53,515 bases of DNA, taken from the IMG/VR virus record IMGVR_UViG_3300029267_001921, positions 1 to 53,515 of that record; one strand, 5' to 3'. Origin of the DNA: a virus. The notes below the pieces were generated by a model. The model searched no databases, was not told where the DNA came from, and was given only the letters and a program-made list of their open reading frames with translations. Positions 7,306 to 16,341 of the stretch are shown here, in pieces (position 1 is the first letter of the stretch; each line of letters starts with the position of its first letter). The position numbers and the translations under genes were made by a program.

Positions 7306-9675
7306 ATGGCTTTCAATTTATCTGCGATTTTAACTTTCAGTCAAAAAGGATTCCAAAAAGGATTAGGTCGAGCGTCAAAGAGTTTTGATAAATTTAATAC
7401 CAGAGTAAAAAAGGCAGGCGCACAGGCTAGAGCAATGGGTCCAGGGTTGCGGAATGTTGGATTAATGGGAACTGGTATGGCTGCTGGAATTGGGGTTGCA
7501 GTTAAATCCTATATGGATTTCTCACGTCAGATGGATAGTGTTGCAGCAAAAATGAGTGATGGAAAGCAACATTATAACGAGATGTCTGATTTAGCAAAAC
7601 AAATGGGTTCAACAACCATTTTTACATCTAAGCAAGCAGCACAAGGATTGGAATACTTAGCCCTTGCTGGGTTTGGTGCTAAAGACGCAATGGGCGTCTT
7701 GCCTACCCTCCTTTATACTGCTGGTGCAGGAGCGTTAGAATTAGGTGCAGCATCGGATATTATTACAGACAGTATGAGTGCATTGGCTCCAATTATGGGT
7801 AAGTTTGGTGATAAGACAAAGCAAGCCACAGCACTTTCCGATATGATGGCGTTAGCACAGGCAAGAAGTAATACCAACATTGAGCAATTAGGTGAAGCCA
7901 TTAAATACGGTGGTGGTGCCCTTGCTAATCTTGGTATTCCATTACATGAAGTTATTGGTTCAATGGGTGCGTTAGCGGATGCTGGTATTAAAGGCTCAAT
8001 GGGTGGTACAGCATTAGTTAATATGATGAATAAGTTAGCTAAACCTTCATCGAAGGCAAAGGGATTAATGGAAAAGATGGGTATTTCGATGGAGGATATT
8101 AAATATCGTGCCGCAGACGGAACGATGAGATTAAAATCAATGTCTGAAGTGATGTCAGTATTTGAAAAGGCATTGAAAAAGAATCCAGACCTATTAAATA
8201 GGGCTGGTGTGGCTACAGAAATATTTGGATTGAGAGGCCAAAGAGCATTCTTCGCTTTACAAAATAAAGGTGCAGCGAATTTGAATAAACTATACTCTGA
8301 GTTAGACAAGAGTGAAGGTGCAGCGAAGAAAATGTATACAGATATGACTGATAACTTATATGGTGCGTGGGAAAGTATTAAGTCTGCTGTTTCAGGTTCA
8401 ATATTGAACCTTGGTGAATTATTTTCAAAAATGTTTGACGCAAAAGGCGCATTACAGGCTATTACCAAACCTATTTCAGATTTTGCTATGGCAATAATGA
8501 CTGTAATGAAACCAACAGAGGATTGGTCTGAAGCACAGAAAAGACTGATGCAGACAGGATTAGGTCAGTTTGTGTTGGGTATGGTTGATGGATTTAAACT
8601 CGTAAAGCAAACCGTAGTTGGTGTAATAAATATATTTAAAGGAATGATTAAGACAGCATCAAAAAGTGGATTTAATTTTCGATCATTTGCAAAGATAGCA
8701 ACAATGGTAGCAATGGCTATAGCTGCTATTGGTCCACCTATATTAATGATTGGTGGTGCTCTTTTATTATTGACACCTGTTGTGTCAGCAGTAATAAGTG
8801 GAGTAGGATTGCTTGGTAGTGTTTTGGCTCTATTAGCAAGTCCGATTACATTAGTTATTGCTGGTGTTGCTTTATTAACTTATGGTTTATATAAACTAAT
8901 GGGTGGATGGGAAGGTATAACAAGTGCTGTAAAAACATTTGCGGCTGGTTTTTGGGAAGCATTTAAACCAGCATGGGAAGCAATTAAAGTATCCCTTATG
9001 CCAACAATCAATATGCTTAAAGAAACATTTAGTGAATTGTTTAAAACATTAGGGTTTGGTAGTAAAGGTGCAAGTAGTGATTTAACAAGTTTTGGTCAAA
9101 CAGTAGGAAAGGTTGTGGGATTTATTGCGAAGGTATTAGTATATCCAATTAAAGCAATAGCCCATTTAATAAATTTATTTGCAAAATTAGCAACATTTGG
9201 TGCTGGTGTTGCAAAAGATGTTTTGGGTTGGTTTGGTTTTGGGAAAGGAAAGAAAGCACCAATTGAAATGGGTGAAGTCGCTAAAGGAATGGGTGAACCT
9301 GTTACACCACCAGAAGGAAAGAAAGCAACAGTTATTGATTTTGAAAAGGCAAGAACTCGCCTTAGGCCAGAAGAACAAGTAGGATTAACACCAGAGGAAA
9401 GAGAGAGAAGAAGGCAAATGTCTGTTGCTGAACAGGTTAATAAACAGCATTTGGCTGCAACACAGGTTAGAGTTGCACCATCAAATGTAAACGTAATAAC
9501 ACCAGCAGCACAAACAACTACACCACAAGTGAATATACAGGTGAATAATGAGGTGGATGAAAACGGAATAAGATCAATGGTTCAGAAATCAGAACGACAT
9601 GAAAGCAATAAACAAGGAACGCAATTGCAGACAACTTCGGCAGAACGTCAATCACAAGTGAGTTATGGGAGGTAG
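7306..9675 (+). CDS. Tail tape measure protein (TP901-like)
   Basis: This 789-residue protein sets tail length and is the scaffold inside the tube. The N-terminal third matches the PhageMin_Tail pattern: 'SYMDFSRQMDSVAAKM', 'LAKQMGSTTIFTSKQAAQGL' and 'LEYLALAGFGAKDAMGVLP', as in TP901 family tape measures. Residues about 460-530 hold strongly hydrophobic stretches (around 'MVAMAIAAIGPPILMIGGAL'), seen in many tape measures that later contact the host membrane. The C-terminal 130 residues are charged and Gln/Asn-rich. At roughly 1.5 angstrom per residue the tail would be near 120 nm (inference). It follows the frameshifted chaperone gene and overlaps nothing; RBS is AGAGGA. Confidence 0.88.
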   Translation: MAFNLSAILTFSQKGFQKGLGRASKSFDKFNTRVKKAGAQARAMGPGLRNVGLMGTGMAAGIGVAVKSYMDFSRQMDSVAAKMSDGKQHYNEMSDLAKQMGSTTIFTSKQAAQGLEYLALAGFGAKDAMGVLPTLLYTAGAGALELGAASDIITDSMSALAPIMGKFGDKTKQATALSDMMALAQARSNTNIEQLGEAIKYGGGALANLGIPLHEVIGSMGALADAGIKGSMGGTALVNMMNKLAKPSSKAKGLMEKMGISMEDIKYRAADGTMRLKSMSEVMSVFEKALKKNPDLLNRAGVATEIFGLRGQRAFFALQNKGAANLNKLYSELDKSEGAAKKMYTDMTDNLYGAWESIKSAVSGSILNLGELFSKMFDAKGALQAITKPISDFAMAIMTVMKPTEDWSEAQKRLMQTGLGQFVLGMVDGFKLVKQTVVGVINIFKGMIKTASKSGFNFRSFAKIATMVAMAIAAIGPPILMIGGALLLLTPVVSAVISGVGLLGSVLALLASPITLVIAGVALLTYGLYKLMGGWEGITSAVKTFAAGFWEAFKPAWEAIKVSLMPTINMLKETFSELFKTLGFGSKGASSDLTSFGQTVGKVVGFIAKVLVYPIKAIAHLINLFAKLATFGAGVAKDVLGWFGFGKGKKAPIEMGEVAKGMGEPVTPPEGKKATVIDFEKARTRLRPEEQVGLTPEERERRRQMSVAEQVNKQHLAATQVRVAPSNVNVITPAAQTTTPQVNIQVNNEVDENGIRSMVQKSERHESNKQGTQLQTTSAERQSQVSYGR

Positions 9676-9678
9676 TAT

Positions 9679-10635
9679 ATGGCTTTCGATATAAATAGAG
9701 TTTCAGGTGTTGGAAGCACAATAGCACGAACCGTTCCTGGTGTCGCTAATATGTTAGGTGATACTTGGATAGGTGAGTTTTTGGGTCTTTCTACCAAAAA
9801 TATTTGGCGTTTAAAAATGAAAGATCCTCCAAATACAGACTTTAAAGGTCAGTTTGTTGCACAAAATTTAACTGAAAATGTAGGTCAGCGATTATCAAAT
9901 GATCCCTCACTTAATCAACAAGATACGGATAAAAAATATTTAGGTGGACAAGGTGAAACAATAACATTTGCAACCAGAATTTGGGCATCTCATTCACTTA
10001 AAAATGTTAAAACAGCAATTGAAACATTAAAAGGATTTACAAAAAGAGATCCAGTTCTTAAACGTGCTCCTATATTCACATTCACATCTGGCACAGAATT
10101 TCAATGTCTTTGTTTTGTTCAGTCAGTTGGTGGGATTGTATATGATGAACCAAGATCAGATGGAACAATTCGAGGTGCAACATTTAGTGTTGCATTAACA
10201 AAGATAGAAGATATTGAAACGCCGCAACAAGGAATGAGTATCGCTGCACTCGTCAAGACCGGATTAGGCGTTGTTAGTGCGGTTTCCAGAGGATCATCAA
10301 ACTTAGGAAAGATATTTATTCCAGGTGGTTCACTTCACGTTAAGGGTAGACAGATAATAACAAAACAAAATCAAACATTTGAGCATATTGCTCAAATAGA
10401 ATACGGTGATGCCCTTGTTGGTGACATATTAAGAAGGGCATACTATCAGAAACCATTAAGTCAGGCAAAACTATCACTTGAAACAGGTGATGTTATTGAT
10501 TTAGTTGATAAAGATGAAATATTTCAAATCTCTGTAACTCCACAGTCTATAGCATTAGAAGAATCGACTGTGAATTTAGAGAACATAAAAAATCATTTTG
10601 AGTTACGTGGAGAAGATAGGACGATTTACGTATAA
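9679..10635 (+). CDS. Baseplate/tail-hub protein with C-terminal LysM-like domain
   Basis: The 318-residue protein has an N-terminal structural part, then around residues 222-275 a LysM-like segment ('QTFEHIAQIEYGDALVG', ending 'LETGDVIDLVD'). Phage baseplate proteins such as P2 gpX, Mu gp43-type proteins and T4 gp53 use LysM-like modules to clamp baseplate to tube. Its place between tape measure and gpD-like hub supports that role. It starts three bases after the tape measure stop with a GGGAGG SD overlapping that stop, and ends in TAATG with the hub gene. Confidence 0.72.
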   Translation: MAFDINRVSGVGSTIARTVPGVANMLGDTWIGEFLGLSTKNIWRLKMKDPPNTDFKGQFVAQNLTENVGQRLSNDPSLNQQDTDKKYLGGQGETITFATRIWASHSLKNVKTAIETLKGFTKRDPVLKRAPIFTFTSGTEFQCLCFVQSVGGIVYDEPRSDGTIRGATFSVALTKIEDIETPQQGMSIAALVKTGLGVVSAVSRGSSNLGKIFIPGGSLHVKGRQIITKQNQTFEHIAQIEYGDALVGDILRRAYYQKPLSQAKLSLETGDVIDLVDKDEIFQISVTPQSIALEESTVNLENIKNHFELRGEDRTIYV

Positions 10636-11858
10636 TGGCTATTAGAAACGACCCATATGCTCCGTATTATGAATTAATTATTGGTGGGGCAAAGATGGAC
10701 GACAACTTTATGAAGTTGGTCTCTGAGGTTTCGTTTGAGGATGAAGCATTGATGATCTCCTCCTTAAAATTTAAAGTAAAATATAGAAGAAATATCAAAG
10801 GTGGCACAAGCGATGATATTTTAAACATGAAAGCACTAAGTCCGGGTAACTTGGTTATACTCAGAGGTGGTTATGGTTCTGATATAAAAGATATAGGCGC
10901 AGGTTATATCATGGACCTTGACCCAGATTTCTCTGATAATGCCGACCCAACGGTTTCGGTCACTTGTTACGACCAACTTCAGAAGTTGTCTCTACGCAAA
11001 TCAGAAAAAGGTGAGGTATTTAAAAACTTCAGAGATAGTCAAATATGTTCAATACTTGGGGAACGTAATGGTTTTTATATTAGAATAGCGGATGCTTCAA
11101 CTTGGTTTGGTATTAGAAAAACAACAGGAAAGAAAGTAAGAACAATAAAAAGAGGTGCATCTGATCTTGATATGTTGAAGGAATTAGCAAAATTAAATAG
11201 TTTTGATCTTTACTGCAAATGGATGCCTGAGAAAAAAAGATTTAATCTTTTCTTTGAACCACCAAAAGATAGAACAAAACAGGTTGTTAAATATGTATAC
11301 GGTAGCGGTGATGTTCCAGTTGTTCCACAAGACTTTAATGGTGAAGTTATTGGAAAATTAGTTTCTTTTAATCCTAAATTCTCAGTCACAACACAATTTA
11401 CTCGATATAAAGTATTTTCTTGGGATAAAAAGGCAGCACGAAAGATATCATACACATTATCAATGGATGAGTTTATGGCAGGGCAAGAGGATTTAAAAAT
11501 AGGTGGAAATAAATCTGATACTCTTTTAAAAAAGAATGCTGCAACAAGTGGTGCCGGAGTAAGAAAGAAAGCGTTTGGTGAAGTAACTGAAATAATTGGA
11601 AAAAGATTATTCACAAGTGAAGCAGACGCTAAGAATTATTTGATTATGCACATGAAGAAAATGGCAAAGGACTTCATTAAAGGTAGCGGGAAAGCCGCTG
11701 GTAATCAGTATTTGCAGTCAAGACAGGTTCATGAATTTGAAGGGCTAGGTGCAATGTTTAGTGGAAAGTATTTTATGGATAAGGTTACGCATAAATTTAG
11801 CCCGTCAGGATATAATTGCACATTTAATGCAAGACGAGTATTGAGAGAGTTAATATAA
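10635..11858 (+). CDS. Baseplate hub protein, P2 gpD / T4 gp27-like
   Basis: The 407-residue product corresponds to the hub that joins the tail tube to the central spike. The pattern 'GNLVILRGGYGSDIKDIGAG' (about residues 74-93), then 'VSVTCYDQLQKLSLRKSEK', a helical region 'SDLDMLKELAKLNSFDLYC' near residue 178, and 'SFNPKFSVTTQFTRYKVFSW' are typical of late-control-D/gp27 folds with two tube-like barrels. The start overlaps the previous stop by one base and the stop abuts the ATG of the spike gene. It probably assembles as a trimer on the spike. Confidence 0.78.
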   Translation: MAIRNDPYAPYYELIIGGAKMDDNFMKLVSEVSFEDEALMISSLKFKVKYRRNIKGGTSDDILNMKALSPGNLVILRGGYGSDIKDIGAGYIMDLDPDFSDNADPTVSVTCYDQLQKLSLRKSEKGEVFKNFRDSQICSILGERNGFYIRIADASTWFGIRKTTGKKVRTIKRGASDLDMLKELAKLNSFDLYCKWMPEKKRFNLFFEPPKDRTKQVVKYVYGSGDVPVVPQDFNGEVIGKLVSFNPKFSVTTQFTRYKVFSWDKKAARKISYTLSMDEFMAGQEDLKIGGNKSDTLLKKNAATSGAGVRKKAFGEVTEIIGKRLFTSEADAKNYLIMHMKKMAKDFIKGSGKAAGNQYLQSRQVHEFEGLGAMFSGKYFMDKVTHKFSPSGYNCTFNARRVLRELI

Positions 11859-12926
11859 ATGGGAAAAGAACAGCACATTGGAATTGTAACAAGGAACGTA
11901 GAAAAGGCGTCTGGTGCAACCAGTTTTGAACAGACAGCCAAAGTAAGTTCCCAATCTTTAGTTGGTGCTGTTTATTTTAAGGCCGAAACATTATACGATG
12001 GCGAGTATCCTCTTCCAGCACTTCCTTCATTCGGGTATGCTGGTGAAAATAATGCAGGATGGTTTTGGGTTCCTAAAGTTGGAGATACAATTATTGTTGA
12101 ATTAGATGAGTCATTGGATGAACCTGATCCAAGATATGTAGCCTGTCTTTATACAAATGTCATTACAATGCACAGGGACTTCAAAAAGAATTATCCTTAT
12201 CGTTTAGGGTTGGTTACTAACTCAAATCATAGATTTATTTTTGATGACTATAGTGGTGTTGAAATAATAAATCTGGAACATACATTTGGTTCAAGAGTTA
12301 AATTTTATGAAGATGGTTCACTTGAATTAACAGCAAGAGAAGTAACAAATCGTGATGATAAAGATGAAGATAATGATACAGTAAATGAAGATCATTTATT
12401 TAAGTTGGGCCTCGATTATACACAGAAGGAAATGGATTTAAAATATACTTACTCAAGTGGAAAGTTTGCTCAATTGAAATTTGATGGTGCTGGTGAGTTA
12501 ATTGAGTTGACCGATCATAGAGGAAATAAAATTACTTTAGATGATAGCGGTATTGAGGTTGTGGATAAAAATACCAATAAGGCTACGTTTGATAGTGATG
12601 GGGTGAAAGTAGAAGATAAAAATGCAAATAAAGTAACAATGGATAGTTCGGGTGTTGAGGTTGAAGATAAGAATTCAAATAAGAAAACATTTGATTCATC
12701 TGGAATTAAGTTAGAAGATAAAAATGGAAACACTTTTGAAATGAGTGCAACAGGGGTCAAAATACAAGACGCAGCAGGGAACATATTTCAATTTACTCCG
12801 GCGGGTCTTGTATTAAACACCACTGCTAATTTAGTAACAATTGATGGCTCTATTTATGGAGTTCATCAGCATCTCGGTAACTTAGGTGTACCAACAGGTC
12901 CACCAATGGATGGGAATACAGCATAA
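11859..12926 (+). CDS. Baseplate central spike, gpV/gp5-like, with beta-helix repeats
   Basis: The 355-residue protein starts with an OB-fold region (about residues 30-110, 'GYAGENNAGWFWVPKVGD' then 'DPRYVACLY'), as in gpV and gp5 spikes that cap the tube and pierce the outer membrane. Residues about 220-320 contain about five repeats of roughly 18-20 residues with the pattern DxxGxxxxDKxxNxxT (examples 'DDSGIEVVDKNTNKATFD', 'DSSGVEVEDKNSNKKTFD'), forming a triple-stranded beta helix. Near the C-terminus, H336-Q337-H338 resembles the HxH iron-binding tip of P2 gpV, suggesting the point of the spike. No lysozyme domain is present. Stop and next ATG overlap (TAATG). Confidence 0.82.
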   Translation: MGKEQHIGIVTRNVEKASGATSFEQTAKVSSQSLVGAVYFKAETLYDGEYPLPALPSFGYAGENNAGWFWVPKVGDTIIVELDESLDEPDPRYVACLYTNVITMHRDFKKNYPYRLGLVTNSNHRFIFDDYSGVEIINLEHTFGSRVKFYEDGSLELTAREVTNRDDKDEDNDTVNEDHLFKLGLDYTQKEMDLKYTYSSGKFAQLKFDGAGELIELTDHRGNKITLDDSGIEVVDKNTNKATFDSDGVKVEDKNANKVTMDSSGVEVEDKNSNKKTFDSSGIKLEDKNGNTFEMSATGVKIQDAAGNIFQFTPAGLVLNTTANLVTIDGSIYGVHQHLGNLGVPTGPPMDGNTA

Positions 12927-13480
12927 TGGGTGCAGCAGAAGATTTTGTAAACCCTATAATGGATTGCATGGATTTTGCAGGTGTCGGACTGCCCATACCT
13001 GACATTGCAGGACCAGGTGGTCTTCCAAATTTCTGTCTTGGTTTATTCTTATCTCAAATGGCAGGAATAAACTTTGTTTTGGATTTCATTCCACCTGATC
13101 CTGCAAACCTTCCTTCGCTTCCATCTTTACAAATCTTTATTGATGCGTTCTTGGGTGGTATTGATTTCCCATATTATATGCCTGAATTTGATCTTGGTGG
13201 GGGTTTTACTATTCCAGAAATGCCGGGTTTGCCTGATATTGACGGTACTGGTGCGATTAAATTGTGTGCAATATTCATTAAATTGCCTTTCCAATGTATT
13301 GAATTAATTATTGATAAGATTATAAGTGATCTAACAGTTGAAATACCGGGGATTCCAGATATTGAGGCATTATTTTTATCACTAGCCGCTAGTTTTGGGT
13401 TGGCTGGTTTGGGTATAATAAATTTAGCATTGTGTGTTGCAACGGCTTTGTTTAACCTGTTAACCGATATGTTATTATAG
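12926..13480 (+). CDS. Hydrophobic Pro/Gly-rich protein of baseplate operon
   Basis: I do not recognise this 184-residue protein. It is unusually hydrophobic, with repeated PxLPxx and PGxPDI phrases ('PPDPANLPSLPSLQIF', 'EMPGLPDIDGTGAI', 'EIPGIPDIEALF') and a C-terminal hydrophobic stretch 'LAGLGIINLALCVATALF' (about residues 158-175) that could cross a membrane. It has five cysteines. It lies between spike and gp25-like genes with tight spacing, so it is probably a tail-tip component or a membrane-interacting factor. No signal peptide is seen. Confidence 0.65.
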   Translation: MGAAEDFVNPIMDCMDFAGVGLPIPDIAGPGGLPNFCLGLFLSQMAGINFVLDFIPPDPANLPSLPSLQIFIDAFLGGIDFPYYMPEFDLGGGFTIPEMPGLPDIDGTGAIKLCAIFIKLPFQCIELIIDKIISDLTVEIPGIPDIEALFLSLAASFGLAGLGIINLALCVATALFNLLTDMLL

Positions 13481-13489
13481 GAGGACGTT

Positions 13490-13882
13490 ATGCCAATAGG
13501 ATTATCAGTTCCAGTATATGTTAACAAAGGCGGTGGTGCGCAAATGCAAAAGGAAGAAAATCAATTAGATAAATTGGTTGTACTTGCGCTCCAAGAGGGT
13601 GAAGATGACAATCCATTCCAAGAATTGGGTTTAGATCCTCGTATTATATATAGGGTGAATGATGACGCTGCTAAATTTGATGCCAGAGATGATATTGAAA
13701 ATATATTGAAATCGTTTAAAAATAGACTAGAATTAGGACCAGATGGAGTTGTGATTAATAAGGAAGATAATACACAACAAACAGAAGAAGGCGAACTGCA
13801 TGTTTCATTTGAGTATATTAATTTAGATGTAAATGAAGCAAAAGAATTTGCAGCACCGTTTGAAGAATTAGGAGATAAATAA
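13490..13882 (+). CDS. Baseplate wedge protein, gp25/gpW-like
   Basis: This 130-residue protein has the order and size of gp25-like baseplate proteins, which start sheath polymerisation at the baseplate. After a short N-terminus ('IGLSVPVYVNKGGGAQM'), it has 'NQLDKLVVLALQEGEDDNPF', then 'DDIENILKSFKNRLELG' and a strand 'HVSFEYINLDVNEAKEF'; this mirrors the gp25 fold, where a helix pair is followed by a beta hairpin. The RBS is TAGGAGGACGTT. It ends in TAATG with the gpJ-like gene, the usual gp25-gpJ-gpI order. Confidence 0.75.
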   Translation: MPIGLSVPVYVNKGGGAQMQKEENQLDKLVVLALQEGEDDNPFQELGLDPRIIYRVNDDAAKFDARDDIENILKSFKNRLELGPDGVVINKEDNTQQTEEGELHVSFEYINLDVNEAKEFAAPFEELGDK

Positions 13883-16341
13883 TGGCTGGAACATTAATAG
13901 AGATACCGACTATTGATTATTCCGATATGTATTATCCTGACATACTGAAAATGTTAATTCAGTATAGAAGAGAACATGCACCGGAAGTAACAGAAGAAAA
14001 TGAATATGAACCATATGTACAGTTAGAAAGAGCGTATGCGCTGGTCGGGCATTTGAATAATGTTCTACTTGATGTTGTAGCAAATGAGAGCCTTTTGCCT
14101 ACGGCTAAGTTATTGGAATCAGTAAGAAATCATCTAAGATTAATTGATTATCATTTAGCTTTGGCTACTCCTGCGAGTACAGATGTCATATACGAATTAT
14201 CAAAAGTATTCACTGCCACAACTGATTTTGTTCCTCAAAATTCTCAATCAGGGACTGAGGAAACAGAAGAGAGAGCATCGGTATTATTTGAGGCAGTGGA
14301 AAATCATACAATTGATAGAACAGATGAAGTGAGTTACGTATTCAGTTGGAATTCTGGATCAATCGAAATTGTCAATAATACATTTGATGCTGGCGACACA
14401 ATAATTATAAACACAGCCAACTTTATATATGCAACTCATTTCACCGCTGGTATAGACACAGCCGCAACAGCACAAAATTTAGCAGACGCAATAAATACAT
14501 CAACAAATGATAATATATTTGGAAAAATAAAGGCTATCGTATATGGTAGCAAAATCTCATTGGTCAACCTTGACGACTCAACTGAAATAACAGTAACAAA
14601 AATAGACGGTGTTACATTAAACTTCAATATTAGTAGTGGCTCTTTTTCTTCGGATAACGCAGCAACAGCGAATACTGATGCTGTATTCTTCACTGTATTC
14701 ACCGATCCTAAACCCGGTGATTGTCTATATTTCGGCCATAAACACGTTCAAGAAGATAAAATTGTAATGAGTTTCAATGTACCAGCATCAGGTATCACAG
14801 GTGTTTGGGAATATTATGATGGTGAATTAGAAGATGTTAATCCAACTACTGTAACCAATCTTGGTTCAAATTTAAAATTTAATGTATCAGAATTACTTCC
14901 AGATGGAACAGACTGCACAGGAACAATTGTAAGAGTTAAATTACAAGAAACATCTGCGTTTGAGGACTGTGTATCATATTATGATGCAGGGACAAACTAT
15001 ATAGAAACAACAGAATTGTTAGGTCAGGTTTCGCCAAGTACAGATGAAGAGGATTATGTTGTTGGTTCCAATTGGCAATTACTTCCTGAGATAGAAGATA
15101 AAACATTGGATATGACAACAGATGAGGAAATAAATTTTCAATTGCCAGAAGATGTGGATATGGAATGGGAATCCAGAACGATTAATTCTCTGTATAGTGC
15201 TTACTTTCTGCGTTACAGAATTATTTCAATAGTTGCTCCTGTTTCTGCTGTGATAGATCGTATTCTAATTGATGAAGGCGCACAATATTTAAAAGTGTTA
15301 GTATCACAAGGTGAAACAAGAACAGAAGATCCACTTGGTAGTTCTGATGGGACATCAAACCAAGAATTTGCTTTAACATATGCTCCTTTGATTCCTGATT
15401 CATTAGTTATTGAGATTGATGAAGGAACAGGATTCACAGCATGGAGTGAAAAGACAAATTTCCTTTCTTCAAATTCCAATTCAAAAGATTATGTTTTGGA
15501 AGTGAAGGCTGATGATACAGCAATAGTAAAATTTGGAGATAATATTAGAGGAAAAATACCTGCTGCTGGCGTAGATAACATAAAGGCTACATATAAAACA
15601 GGTGCAGATGAGGATGGAAATGTTGGATCAAGTACAATTACAGTCAATAAGGCTGGTATTTCCTTTGTAAATAGACTATGGAATCCAAGGCAAGCAACAG
15701 GCTGGACAGCGAAAGAAGGGTCAACAGAAGAGGATTTAGCCAGAGTAAAAATAGAAGGTCCAGCATCTATTAGAGTATTAAGTAGAGGAATAACCGCTTA
15801 TGATATTGAATACTTAACCAGCAACTATACAAACACTGCGGGTTCCAAAATTGTATCCAGAGCAAAGGCGGTTGAAGAAACATTTGGAGTAAAAACAATA
15901 GAGAATATAGTTGTTGGGCAGGGTGGAAATCAGTTATCCGCATCAGAAAGAAATGAAATTGAAACATATTTTAATGGCGATAGAACACAGGGTATAAATG
16001 GTGTATTAGTTACTAATCATGAGGTTACAGTGGTTAATTACACCAAAAAGATAATTGATGTAACTGCCACTGTATATGGTGGAAATCGTACAGAAATTGA
16101 GAATGCGGTTAGGAATTTTATTCATCCAGAGGCTAAATATTCCGATGGTGTAACATATAGGTGGGAGTTTAGTACAGCAGACACTATACAATATTTTAGG
16201 GTTGCATTATTGTATGCTATCATTTACGAGGTTGATCCTTTAAATATTTCTAACGTGGTTATTAGTCAACCAGCAAGTGATATAGCATTTGATTTAAGAG
16301 AACTTCCCTACGCAGGGACAGTGAGTATAACGGTGGTTTAA
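13882..16341 (+). CDS. Baseplate wedge protein, gpJ / gp6-like
   Basis: The 819-residue product is a baseplate J-like protein, the wedge that forms the ring around the hub. The N-terminus carries the helical LxxLVxxLNNVLLD-type segment ('ERAYALVGHLNNVLLDVVAN', about residues 49-68) seen in J proteins that span large ring bundles. The C-terminal half has the conserved J core: 'SIRVLSRGITAYDIEYLTSN' (about 632-651), 'IVSRAKAVEETFGVKTIENI', 'IDVTATVYGG' and the end 'ISNVVIS'. Residues about 120-480 are extra beta-rich material compared with P2 gpJ (302 residues), likely surface domains. It is coupled at both ends (TAATG). Confidence 0.8.
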   Translation: MAGTLIEIPTIDYSDMYYPDILKMLIQYRREHAPEVTEENEYEPYVQLERAYALVGHLNNVLLDVVANESLLPTAKLLESVRNHLRLIDYHLALATPASTDVIYELSKVFTATTDFVPQNSQSGTEETEERASVLFEAVENHTIDRTDEVSYVFSWNSGSIEIVNNTFDAGDTIIINTANFIYATHFTAGIDTAATAQNLADAINTSTNDNIFGKIKAIVYGSKISLVNLDDSTEITVTKIDGVTLNFNISSGSFSSDNAATANTDAVFFTVFTDPKPGDCLYFGHKHVQEDKIVMSFNVPASGITGVWEYYDGELEDVNPTTVTNLGSNLKFNVSELLPDGTDCTGTIVRVKLQETSAFEDCVSYYDAGTNYIETTELLGQVSPSTDEEDYVVGSNWQLLPEIEDKTLDMTTDEEINFQLPEDVDMEWESRTINSLYSAYFLRYRIISIVAPVSAVIDRILIDEGAQYLKVLVSQGETRTEDPLGSSDGTSNQEFALTYAPLIPDSLVIEIDEGTGFTAWSEKTNFLSSNSNSKDYVLEVKADDTAIVKFGDNIRGKIPAAGVDNIKATYKTGADEDGNVGSSTITVNKAGISFVNRLWNPRQATGWTAKEGSTEEDLARVKIEGPASIRVLSRGITAYDIEYLTSNYTNTAGSKIVSRAKAVEETFGVKTIENIVVGQGGNQLSASERNEIETYFNGDRTQGINGVLVTNHEVTVVNYTKKIIDVTATVYGGNRTEIENAVRNFIHPEAKYSDGVTYRWEFSTADTIQYFRVALLYAIIYEVDPLNISNVVISQPASDIAFDLRELPYAGTVSITVV

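Noticed and set aside
7713-8468. 251-codon - strand frame opposite the tape measure gene
   Set aside because: It is a shadow of the tape measure frame, with Leu/Ile/Ser-rich low-complexity sequence and no RBS or neighbours on that strand.
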